Shown: piece after piece, positions 1 to 11,700 of the stretch
Numbering within the stretch: the stretch's first letter is position 1
How the letters are laid out: every line of letters starts with the position of its first letter
From: Edaphochlamys debaryana
Lineage: Eukaryota > Chlorophyta > Chlorophyceae > Chlamydomonadales
Length of the DNA stretch: 64,000 bases
Direction of reading: 5' to 3'
Assembly: GCA_016858145.1 (NCBI GenBank)
Contig: JAEHOE010000025.1
Location: forward strand, 620,001-684,000
Notes under the pieces: generated by a model
What the model was told of the DNA's origin: nothing
The model's input: the letters and a program-made list of their open reading frames with translations, nothing else
Database searches by the model: none
Position numbers and translations under genes: made by a program

Positions 1-448
1 GGAGGGGCGGGGGTCCCGGGAGGGGAGTGGGAGTGTTTTTGGCCTAGTGAGCCTGGCGGGGACGTTAGAGAAGCGCTGCGCTCGCTACTCGGTACTCGTG
101 CTCGCGCGCAGCAGCCCTGCTCTCCACCGTGTTCGAAGGCTTTGCAAAGTTCGATGCAAAAGTTGACAAGTAGCTCGCAGCAGCTCGGGTCGGCTTCCAA
201 TCGCAGTGCTCCCTGGCAGCGCTCTCATTGTCAGATCTCTATCTGGTTGCTTTCGCCTTCCAATTGGATGCGCAGAATGTGGTGGTGTAACGCAGGTCCG
301 CGTCACCTCGCGGGCGTCACCTCTTGGCGGGCTCATCGGCGCAATCGGCGCATCCCCGTCATCGCCTTCCGAGCCGCCCCCTAGCCGGCCCCCGCGCCCA
401 TGCCCGCGCACACTCTCCGAACCCCCAACCCCGCGCCCCCCCTCTTGC

Positions 449-3400
449 CTGGTACTGCAGGGGCGCGAGTCCGTTGATGAGCACAATGGTGGACGTGAAG
501 GTGATGGGCCGGTTGACCAAGCGGACCACGCCCTCCTGCGGGGGTACACGGCGTGTGGCGGATGGCGCGGGGGTGAGTCGGGTGGGGGGTTGCAGCTGCA
601 GCCCCGTCCCGCTCATGCCATCGCGCCGATGCCCTCACCCCTCCTCCGCTTCTCACCGCGTCCGGGGCTGTGTCGGTTGCGAGGGGGCACAGGCGCCGGT
701 CGCACGGCTCCAGGCGCCCGCTGGCCCGGTTGAGCACTCGCGTGGAGCCGGGCATCAGCGCAAAGCCCGTGCGGCCGCGGTTCACACGTAATTCGGGAGA
801 TCCGAGGTTTATCTCCTGCGGCCCGTGGGCATGCACGCAGCAATCATCACGACCACGCAGGAGGCAAGCCTGGCATTGGGTGGGTGCCCCTGCCCAATGG
901 CCCCTGGCGGCAACCTGCGTGGCTAGGTGTGCCCTCTGCCCTGGTGACGAGGCCCTACCTTCACCCGCTGTGCGCTGTTCAGAGACAGGAAGCATCGGCC
1001 CCGGCTGAAACTGTCAGGTTGGCACACGGGTGCGTCTGAGGTGTTGGGGTGGACAGCCATGAGCCGTAGAAAGACCTGCGAGAGGCCAGGACATCAGGGA
1101 GGGGGTTGCAGGGCGAACTTCAAGCGCGCAACCGAGGCAGGCACAATCCTCTCATGAGCTCCTCGGGCAAGGCAGGCTGAGGTGTTCCATGTGCCCCAGT
1201 ACAGGTACGTACATCATTGCGCGTGGCATCACATGTGCACTGGTCCCGCCTAAAACCTCTGGCGCTAGCCCCTCAACTGGCCCGGCCCTTCCCCTTGCTC
1301 GAGCACCCCGTCCTCTCACCTTGATAGCCGCCCCTCCCGCCTCGGTGTTGACCAACGGCTGGGCAGTGACAGGGTCCCACAGCACCCCGTGAGAGGGGCC
1401 CGCGGTTTGCTGTAAGGGAAAGGCCAGCAGGCAAGATTCAATCACGCATGTTAGCGATGCCGTCCCCTTCCCTGACCAGCCCCCTCCTTCGCCCTCGTGC
1501 GCCCCACAACTAGGCCGGCTCGCCGTCACACAACTTGCCACGTAGCTTGTCAGGATCTGTCGCAGGAGGACGCTTTCACCCCGGCAACCTGCAAAGCGCA
1601 AATGAGGTGACACATTTAGTGGACGGGCCAGCACACTCGCCGCCGGCGGAGTTCATTGACCCAACAGGAGGCGCCCAGTCAACTTGACTGCGAGTAGCTG
1701 TGACGGGCAGTACCCACCCATCGGTATGAAGCAAGCCCCCGCCATTCCCTGGTAGCCATGGAAGCGCTCTGCTAGGTCCGCCGCCTGCTCCCTGCGCGGA
1801 GAGATGGTGGCAGAGGGGATAATTGGGGGAGCGCACAACCAGCGTACCGGTGATGGGTTACGGTAGTTACGGCATTACCGCGCAGGCTACGGGCTCCTCA
1901 GCAGGTCCTCCAGCAACACAGCGCACATCGAAGACCCCCTCCCCCTCCAACAACAACCCTCCCGGTAGCATTGCCTCGCTCACCACGTCTGTGGGGCAGT
2001 GAGGTTGAACTGCGGCAGAGGAGCCGAGGGGAACCCGAGGGGATCATGCAAGGGTGCTCTCGAGAACCCGGCGCACGAGCACGCCTTGCTGGCGACAGGT
2101 TCTAGGCCCCTGGTGTGTTGACGTCGCAGAAGCCCAACTTGCGCGCACCTGCTCAAACAGGTCCGTGCGGTAGTAGAGCATGTTGGGCGTTGGCGCCAGC
2201 GGCAGCGCAACCACGCCGCCGTTGTACATGACGGCGCCCGCCCGGAAGGCGGGAAGGATGTCGTTCCAGGCCAGAGCGCGGTCGCCCGCCACCAAGTACG
2301 ACAGATCTGATAGCTTGCCGGGGATCTGTCAAAGGCGCAGCACAAAAGACGAATGCGTGAAGTGCTGGTTCTCAAGAATGAGAGGGCAGCAAATGAACGC
2401 TGGCCCTGTCGTGCCCTCGGGGCTGGAGGGGATGCTGAGCCGACGTCGATACCCGCTGCTCCATGCCATGGAGTCCATGGAGCATAGGTTCATGCGGGTA
2501 CACGCCGCCCGCTACACGCTGGGCCCGCCACAAGTTGGGCCAGTCGTAAGTCCCTGGACCTGGCCCTTCCTGACTGGTGAGACGAGCGCCCCCAGTCCGC
2601 AGTGGCATATGGTCTTACCTGTGCCACATCCCCAAACGCGTTGGCTGTTGCAACTAGGGCGTCGTACCCGCGGTCCGCGCTCGGTGGAAGCGGGTCCCGC
2701 AGCAACCCAGGCCGCACAACTGTGAACTGAGACTGGAAGGGCAGGCGTGGAAGCAGTATGAGACGGGTGATTTCTTGAGGGTGACGTCAGCTTCTGAATA
2801 CTACCTTGGACCAGCAGGAGGCCACCCCAAGCAAGGCGATTCACGTGCGCCTGGGCCCTCTAGCACGTCCCGGCTCACCAGTGATACCATCTGGAAGCTG
2901 ATGGGAATGCCCGTGGGTACCGAGAATGTATCGTTGGCTGTCTTACCGAGCGCCTCCAACACCGTCATCACTGGGGCCACGATGCGGAGCGGCTGCACGG
3001 GAAGGACCAGGAGGAGTGCAACTGCTCAGTGGGTTAGTGCAAATGCAAAGACACAACAGCAGTCTTGAGCGGTCGCAAAGCAAGGAAGCTGGGCCATGCG
3101 CTCTTCAAGCTGCTGCGCTGCAGAGAAGCCAGCGGGGCAGGTTTACCCCAGGCGCATGGGACAAGGGCGGCGCTGGCGGCCGCCTTTCCACTGACGGCAC
3201 GTACAGGCACGTACCCGGGGACGTCCAGCGGAGTCGAGGTCGTTTGGCCCGGGCTCCACACACTCCTGGAGTAGGGCGGCGACCGCGACGCGTAAAGCTG
3301 CACCGCCATTCTCGCTTGCACAGCTGCAGGGAAAGGGTCGGAGGCAGCCCGCGGCGGCGGGAGCAGCGGGAGCAATGAACGTGTATGTGAGATGTCACTT

Positions 3401-3705
3401 TCTTCAAGGTAGACTCCCAGACTTGTACGTAGGTGGAGCCAACGTTACAAACTGTGCTCCCAATCCCTAGGACCGCGTTCCGCGTGCACTGCGTTTTCCC
3501 CCTGGGGACTCCGGACATGCTTGCCCGTAAACAGTCAGTTGCAGCCGCGTCTCCATTTGCAGAGTTCTCACCTGGACCAGAGCTGCCTCTGACTCAAGCG
3601 CGCGCAATGCAGAGTGTCGTCCGTGGCTTGTTTTGTCGTCGCGGCTGCCCCATTGCTCAACACTAGAGACAGAGCCAGCAGCCACGACAGCAGGCCGTGC
3701 ATCAT
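449..3705 (-). CDS. Receptor-type cyclase copy A, N-terminal ectodomain exons only (3' end outside window)
   Basis: First (5') twelve exons of a receptor cyclase gene; the rest lies before base 1. Exons (minus): 3572-3705, 3215-3323, 2879-2992, 2619-2732, 2159-2335, 1984-2009, 1718-1791, 1539-1588, 1320-1409, 959-1075, 657-815, 449-535, giving 417 in-frame residues. The start is the first of two adjacent ATGs at 3705, followed by a signal peptide (MMHGLLSWLLALSLVLSNG). The ectodomain resembles family-1 extracellular solute-binding proteins: a DLSYLVAGDRALAWND segment, an ALPLAPTPNMLYYRTDLFE segment typical of the sugar-binding fold, and P-Q-T-W followed by an alpha-helical AERFHGYQGMAGA block. 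The transmembrane helix and cyclase domains expected from copies B and C are not in the window. The introns after exon 8 (about 1538) and exon 12 (about 448) appear to use GC donors. Bases 1-448 are the start of intron 12. Ligand unknown. Confidence 0.8.
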
Positions 3706-5753
3706 TGTCCCTAGCTGACGTCCACTGAAGGATTCATTACTGCAGCGTCGCTCGGCCTGATGCTGCCAGGGCCATGTGTCGGCATTCCCGGCCCTTTTGC
3801 CGCTGTTTGTCGTCAGAGAGCACCCATTACCATTGCAGGGCTTTGGTACACCTTTGAGGGCGCACTCTCCACGACGCAACTGCAATGGTCGCGTTTCTGT
3901 CAGTTCAACTCAGGATGCTTTGGGGCTACATATTATTACTGCTCTGTGGCAGGTTGAGCCTTAGTTTTGCAGATCGGCCGAAACAGCTCGACCGCCTCCT
4001 AGGCCGTACGCCTGTCCGTCGGACTAGGTTCAGTCTAAGGCTCTGCGCCTTCCAGCAGCTAGTGTGCCTGCCGAGTCCGGCTGTTGGCCCGAGTCACGGG
4101 TTTTCACCAGCTCGCTGGCCCACGGGTCGCTTCATGGCACTCGCCCTTGAACGTCGAACCGCTTCGAACCCAGACCGACCACAACGCCAGCGGGGACGCC
4201 AACTCGACAGGGGGTGGGGATTGGGCGGGGGTGGGGCTGCGTGGTCAGCGTGGATCGGTTGGGTGTGCTAGTGCCGTGCTGATATAAAGACTGGATAAAG
4301 CCGGGGCGAGGGAGGCGTGGAGGTGCGGGATGGGCGTAAAGAAAACGCCAGCACTCTCGGACAGGTCTTGCCGCAGTGTCAAACCGCGTTACAAGCGGAA
4401 TGCACGTCTGGCAACGCAGCCAAAGCGCTCAGGACTCTCTCTGCAGTACGACAAGGATTGTGGTCTGGTTCCCTGGCGCTTGAGCACGTGCCAGGTCTGT
4501 CCCCAAGCCGCCCTTTCCCCCAAGCAGATGTTGTTGTTGCACTTTGCTGGCCTTGCTTATTGCGTAGGCCTCGTCCCCCGTGTCCCCTTTCCCCAAGCAG
4601 CCAAGGGAACCGCCCCTACGCCCCTTCGGCCTGTCAGAGCATGGCCGCTGGCTGCTGAGCCCTTGGGCCCCATTGCCCCGTTCCCCAACGCAGCCACGCA
4701 CAGGGGAGCCAATTACACCTCAGGGCCCCCTCCTCATAGCCCTCTTTACGCTGTACCGGTAGCGGATGCCAAGTTACAAGGCGTCGCCTACCATTTACAT
4801 GTGATGGATGGATACTGCACAGGCGTACCGGCGCTATGCTATGGGTGTGTACAAATGAAGCCCAGCAGCCTTCCTGGGGCAGACAGGAGACAGGGGATGA
4901 GGTGTTTTGGAGGGGCGGGTCCAGGGCCTTCCCCTTCCCCTCGCATGTGTGCCATAGTGTCTATGCCTCTGCTGCCTGGTGCAGCAGCTGGAGCACTTAC
5001 GAGTAAAGCGGGAGCGTCCATGCAACTAACGTTGCCGATGACGCAACCGTGCCGCCACCTCCACTGCCTCCCCCCGCCACCGCCAACTTGCAAGCAGACG
5101 CTAACTAAGACACGAACTGCCCATGCAAACCCTTCACCGCTGCCCCATGGGCGGCGGCGCCCCAGACACTGGAGCGCCCCAGCAACGTGCACCATCTGAA
5201 TTTGTTTAGGAAACACACTGAGAATGATCATTTCGCCCCGTACATGCCCTCGCCAAGGGAAATTGCATGTTGTCAACCTGCGTAGCCACCCTTTCAATGG
5301 GGTCCTTAGCTGCAGCCAAATCGGCTCATAGGAAAGGCACATTCGGTTAAGCTGCCCTTTCTGGTGGACACCCCAGCCGTTGGGCGGGCATACCTGAAGT
5401 GATAGCTTCCATATGACTGCCACAAGTGTTACTCAAGGAGACTTTCCGCACGCCTCTAAAGGTTGAGCCCACTCCTCACAACAACAAGCCCAACGGCGTG
5501 CGGTATACGGCTCACCCACATGCGTTGACTGCACGCGGCAAGGTTAGCCGCCCAGACCTAGGGCTGGGCCCCCTCGTCACCAACCACAAAGTCGTACAAC
5601 GTGCTTTTGTACGAGTCATACCTTTTCATCCCTTTGCATGCGTTTGGACAGGGGTCCCCCGTCATGAGGGACTTTTAAGCCCCCCCACTCACAGACATGC
5701 ACATGTGTAGGATGACATGTCCTTGTCGTTAACTCGTTTACACAGCCGTTTCC
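3706..5753. other. Intergenic: copy A 5' region and copy B 3' region
   Basis: No gene is supported. It should contain the promoter and 5' leader of copy A (near 3.7-4.2 kb) and the 3' UTR of copy B. Possible poly(A) signals for copy B (TTACA on the plus strand) occur at 5738-5742, 4795-4799 and 4774-4778. Parts are homologous to 14999-16699, as expected from tandem duplication. Confidence 0.6.
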
Positions 5754-8700
5754 TCAGCCACCAAGATCCTGAACTGGGGCTGGAGCCCACGTGCCACGGC
5801 GGCGCGAGGCCCCCTGCGGCTTGGGCCGTGGGACGACAAGCCGAGCGGCCAGCTCACGTGGCAGCATCGCCGCCGTTGCAGCATCCGTCGTGACCTGCGG
5901 GAGCGGCCATGCAGCAACGTGTAACGCGTTAACCTGTGGTGTTGGCCGTCAGCTTGCTACGAGCAAAGGGAGTGTAGTGACGGGCCTCCACTTTCGACCA
6001 CATCAATCAAGCCGCTCTGCAACCTGCCCAGTTGGTCCCCGGGTTCCGCCTCACCTGCCCCGCCGGGGCTACCGCGGTGGTTGACGCAAGGGCAGTCATC
6101 TGCAGGAGGGGGAAAGAACCACAGGATGGTTACAGCGGCAGCCGCCAGATCTCATGCAAGACGATTGGCTCAAGAGCAATACGGCTGAGTGAACCCCGCT
6201 CACCGCTGGCCCCCTGTAGTCGATGTGCCCCGACAGCCCGGCGGCTCCGGCAGTAGCCAGGCTGCCACCGAGCTCGCCCCACACGAACGTGCCGGCCGCC
6301 CGCAGCCCGCGCCACCGGACCTCCGGGGAGGCATTGCGCTCCGCCCCAGCAGCCGAGTGCGACGAGGCGTCATGGCCCGGTGTGCCCGGCAGGGGCGTCG
6401 CGGCCGGCAGCAGGAGGACCTCCTCGGCCAGGGGGTGCTCCAGGAGCTCGGGGGGCCTATGCGGAAGGGGTAAGGGTGGCAGACGAAACTGTAAAGCGCG
6501 ACCAGCAGCAGGCCATGCTACCCTCCCCTGCGATCAGCCCCCTCCACGGCCCTAGGTCTCATAGCCTACCCCGGTGCACTCACCAGTCGAGGGACGGCAG
6601 CCGCTCGATGACCGCGAGTAGCCACCGGGCCGCCACGCACGGGGGCGCGGCAATGGCCGCCGTCATCACGCCCACGGGAACACCAGCGGCGGGGCCGGCC
6701 CGGAGCCTCATCTTGGCGAGGGCCCTTCGGCGGTCGCTTGGCTCCCTCGCGCCACTGCCTGCGACTGTCGACTGCTCGCGGCAGCAAATGGCACGACCGA
6801 GCGAACCCAACCACTTGCTCCGCGGTGCGTCCCGCGCGTCGTTGTCCCCAGCAGCTGACGTGTCAGACTCCGCTGCCGCCGTGGCAGCTGAGGCCGGCGC
6901 AGCGCCCGCGGCACCGAGGCCCTGCTCGACTGAGTCAGACCGGGGAGGCAGGTGTCCGGCCCCACCGGCAGGACCTGCCAGCCCAGCTGCGCCCTCGAAT
7001 ACGTAAATGCCGCCACGCCGACATGACCGCCCTCCGTGGAAGCCCCCATGGAACGTCGACACCGTCGTCTCCAGCAAAGACTCTGCCTCTGCGGCCTCCG
7101 CGTCTGCCGCCTGTGCCGCCTCCGCCTCCGCCGCCCGCAGTCCCTCCACCAGCGCCTCGTGCAGCAGCCCCAGCGCCCGGCGGGCCGCGGGCTCGTTCCA
7201 GGCCAGGAGCGTGGCCGCACCCACCACGCTCAGCCGGGCCAGGCAGCCGGGGCCCGTCACGGGCGCCTCCAGCACACCAGCCAGGGGGCGCACCGGCACC
7301 GCCTTGCGAAGGAGCGGGGCGATGTGCACGTGGGCCGCCGTCTCCAGCTGCTGACGGTGGCTGAGGCCCAGGCGGGAGCGGGTCCGCAGCAGGCCAGCGC
7401 TGCCGCACGTGTCCATGTGGTTGATGGACGGGAGGGAAGTCGGGCGGGTGACGAGGGGCAGACAGGCTGGCGAGAGGGGTGACGAGGGGTGGGAGCCGGT
7501 AGACAGCTCCAGGTGCATGGTCCCCTGTTGCACTCCCAGCGGCTGCACATGAGAGTCCGAAGCCGGGCGGCTGAGCTGCAGAGCCAAGCGACCGAGAAGG
7601 GGGGAGCCAATGACCTGTGAGGGAGGTGGGAAAGGGGAAAGCGTGTTGGATTTCGTGGTCTGTACCAGCTTGTGCCTAATACTGGGCCAGGGACATCCAT
7701 CTGCCCACCTGGAACACGTGCGCCGCCTCCTCGTAGTCGCCCAGCCGCCAACCCCCCATCCACAGCACAACCGCCGAGCCGCCGGCTGCACGGCCAAGCG
7801 TGGCGGTGGTTGCGTCGGCCCCGCCACCACCATCGAGTGCCGCCTGTGTCTCGGGGCAGACCAGCACAGCCCCGCCCTGGGCCGCGTCGCTCACGGCCCG
7901 GGCGAGCCGGAGCACAGCGCCGCCGTAGCCTGCGCGAAAGGGGTTACACCGCATGAGAAGCCGGCAGCCATAAACACAACGCACCAATTGCTCTCTTACG
8001 CAACCCCACTTACACATGCGGCCGCTGGCCACGTTCACGGTGACATCCGCCGGCAGCGCCAGGCCCGAGGCGACGCCCATGCGCACCCTCAAGCCTCGAA
8101 AGACAAGGACAGGACGTACGGCGCCAAGCGAGGATGGGTCTGCGCCCTCCGTGCAGGCCCCGCCGCTGTTCATCACGGCGCCTCCCGTACTCGTGCGGGC
8201 GCTCCTGTCCCGAGCAGCAACGGGCGGTTGTCCTGCCGCTGGCGTCCGGGCCAGTACCCATTGCTGACGTAAGAGCTCCCCCAGGTTGACGATTGGAGGC
8301 GTCACAGCGGCAGCCTTCCCGGAACCATGGCCACCTTGGTCGGGGGCAGCACCCCGGCTGGCGCCGCCCCGGCGTGGCTCACGGCTGGCAAGGGCGAGCT
8401 GGGCCGCACGGCGAGCTAGGGAGCCGACACTGCCGGCAATGTTGAGTGCCCGGCCTCGGGGCAGGCTGGCTGCCTTTCCAGTCTTGCTCTGGCCCCCGCC
8501 TGGGATGGGCTGCGCCCTCGCCTTCCTTGGCGAGGGCGGCATGGCATGGAAGGAGGGCTGCGACAGCTCTCGAAGAGGCGGTGGTGGCGAAGGTGGCCGT
8601 TGTGGGGGCTCTTGTTGTGAGCCTGAGGACGTCAGCGTGCGCCGGACCATGGCTGCCACATGCGCCCGTAGCTCGAATGATAGGGCCTGCTGATTCCTCT

Positions 8701-11700
8701 TTGGCGACGGGCCACACGCATTGCTGGACTCAAGGCCGTACGTAGGCGTGGCACCCGCGGACATGGGAGCGGCTGATGAGGTGGAGGCGCTGCTGCGCTC
8801 AACGTACGGCAGCGTTGTGGGCCCTTGCCCGTCATGGACCCGGTGCTGAGCCAGGCTGGCCACTGTGAGACCACCGTCCAGGCCCCCACGCGAGGCATCG
8901 CATGCCGCCAGCCCAGGCAAAGAAGCTGCCGGTGTTTGCAGCCGGGACGAGATGTGTAGCCTGGACGTACCAGATTGGAGAAGGCCCAGCCGGCCTCCTC
9001 GGCCGCTATGGCTGAGGTCATTGCAGCCAGCGGAAACACTCATACCGCTGTCAGACGGGTGGCTGCCAGCATCGGATGACGCACGTAGCGGGCCAGAATC
9101 CACGAGTAGGTCTGGAAGCATGGGCGTGCTCGTGGACAGCATCGGGCTGCGACCCAGCAGCACGCCTTGCATTGTCGTCTGCTGCGCAGCAGCCTGGGGC
9201 TGCTGCAGCTTCTGCCGGCTTCCTGGGACCAGTTCATCAACGGCGAGGTCGTCCGCGGTGCAGGGAAAGCCCCCTTGGGACAGAGTGGTGGTCCTCGTGT
9301 GCGCTGAATTTGCGAACGCCTCGGGGAGTGACGGAGTTCCGTGGAGGTGTGTCGGTCGAACCGGGCATAAAGCCGCCGAGTAGGAGCTGGAAAGGAGGGA
9401 GCCCGTGCGACGAGCCGCGGGGCAGGTGCCCTCGGCACAGGCGGGTGACGCCTCGGACATGCGGGACGTTGTGTCCCAGGGGAAACGCCCGTTGTCCACA
9501 GAAGCCCGCACGCCGGGGCTGGTAGCGGGCCGAACAAAGAAGCCCTTGCCAGAGTCACGGGTGGATGAAGGCGCCACGAGTCGCTGCCCGCCAGTGGGTG
9601 CCGTGATACCGGGGGTGCCTTTGTGTGGACGAGACAACCTGTAGTGGCAACGAGGGCCGAAGCGGTTGGGCGCATAATCAGCTCAGCTTCTCACAGACTC
9701 CGAGCAACAAGGAAGCTGCTGACAACATGCTGGCTCGACGGCCCCGCACCTGGATGTCATCCACACCTCCGTCACAGGGGTGGCCCACGGGTCCAGCCAA
9801 TGGGGCCCCACGTCCCGGTCGAGCCCAGTGAGAGAGGTGGCGGTGCTGAAGTGGTCGCTGTCACCGGCGGTGTCTGTCCCGCTGGCTGAGCCTTGTGGTG
9901 GCGGTTGTAGTGCTAGGAGCTCTTGGGGCCAGGCAGCCTCGAGCAGACCCTGAGCATGGGGCAGTGCGAGAATGTAGGTTTTCACGGCAGCCTGACACCG
10001 CTAAACGTGCAACACGCCTTGGCATCCACTGTACGGTCCACAACGTCGACACATCAAGCCCTGCCTGCCCCTGCTCACCTGCTGCGCCGCCAGGCAGAAC
10101 GCCACCGCGTCGACTGGGGAGCCAAATGCCAGGATGAAAGAATCGCCCTGTTGTGGATCAAGGGCAGGCATATAGTCAGCCATGCACTTAGCAAGGCGAA
10201 GTGGCCACGCCCCCTCCCTCGCTCCCTGCCCTTCTGCTCACCTCTGTGGCGCTCTCGTACCCTCGGTGCTCCAGCGCCGCCTCCCGCAGCACCCTCTGGT
10301 GCAGGCGCAGCGCCGCGTCCATGACGTCTGCGGCCAGGCCCTCCCACTCCCACAGCCGCGTCGAGTCCTCAATGTCCGTTACCACCAGGCTCAGCGGCCC
10401 GGGGCCAGGCGGGGCGGTACCTTGGCCACGGCTGGCCTTGGCAAGCCCCCGCCGCCACTTCATGGTCACAAAGGCGACAGCCCCTGCTAGTGCCGCCAAG
10501 GCAGCGGCGCACGGCAGTGCCACCGCCAGCGCCAGCTCCCACGTGGAGAGAGAATCGCCTTGACCCTTGGGCTGAGCTGCTCTTGCATCCGGTTGGACAT
10601 TGCTGTCGATGTTGTTGATGGACCTGGTGGACGTGAGCAATCAAGTCAGGCCCAGGCCAGTCCTCGGTCAGCAGATGAGAGGAAGGCAGTCCCTTACGTA
10701 CCTGCGGTACTGCGCAAGGAACGCCTCCGGCCCCCCCTCCGCCGCCACGATGCCCAGCAGCGCCCGCTCCAGGGTGGGCAGCACGGCCGCCAGGGACTCA
10801 GGGGTGGCGGAGGGGCTGCCGGCGGCCACGCCCGCGGCAAGCATTGCCGCACTGTGGGGAAGGGTCAGGCAGGTTGCAGTGCGTTGGGCAGAGGGCGGGA
10901 AGGAGGGGACTGCATGCACAAGGCCCACGTCATTCTGCCGTGCGCTCCTCACGTCACATTGGTGGAGAGGCGGATTTTGATGTCGGGTGAGGAGTTCTCA
11001 GAAGCAGCCGTGAGCCGGTAGGCAGCAAGGAACCGGGTCACGTCCCCCTCGTCATAGCCGGCCTGCACCCAGTGCGGCAGGTGGGCGGGAGACAGGTCGT
11101 CCTCACGCATCGGCAGGAGCTCTGTGGAGGCAAGGGAGGGGCGGAGGGTGAGGTTCAGGGATGCCGCATGCACTGCATGTCTGCTTGGACGGGCGTGCCC
11201 CTGCCCTCCCCGCTCCGCGCCGTTCCCCTTGGCCGCCACCAGCCCGGCCCCCCCCATTACCGTTGTTTGCCAGCAGCAGGTCCCTCCCCCACCCCGCCAG
11301 GCTGACGGACGCCAGCATGGAGGCAAGCTGGTAGGCGTAGAACTGGGGGAGGGGAACGGGGGAGCGGGGCGGGGGGAGCGGGGCGGGGGGAGCGGGGCGG
11401 GGGGAGCGGGGCGGGGGGAGCGGGGCGTCGAGACTCGTGAGGTGGCATGAGCAACGTTGCGGGGAGTGTCAACGCGCTTCATCAACAGGCAAAGCTTCTG
11501 CACTTGTTGCTGTTCTTGCTCGCGCGCAAATCGGCGCAACAGTCGATGAGCACCTCCCAGCAGCTCGGGTGTGACGGCACTTCCGATGGAGCATGTAGCA
11601 GCAGCACGCGTGGATGCGGTGGCATCAACTCGGGTCCGCAGGATCTGGGTCACCTCTATATGGCCTCATCGGCCTCATCCCGCTTGCCGCGTCCCTGGGC

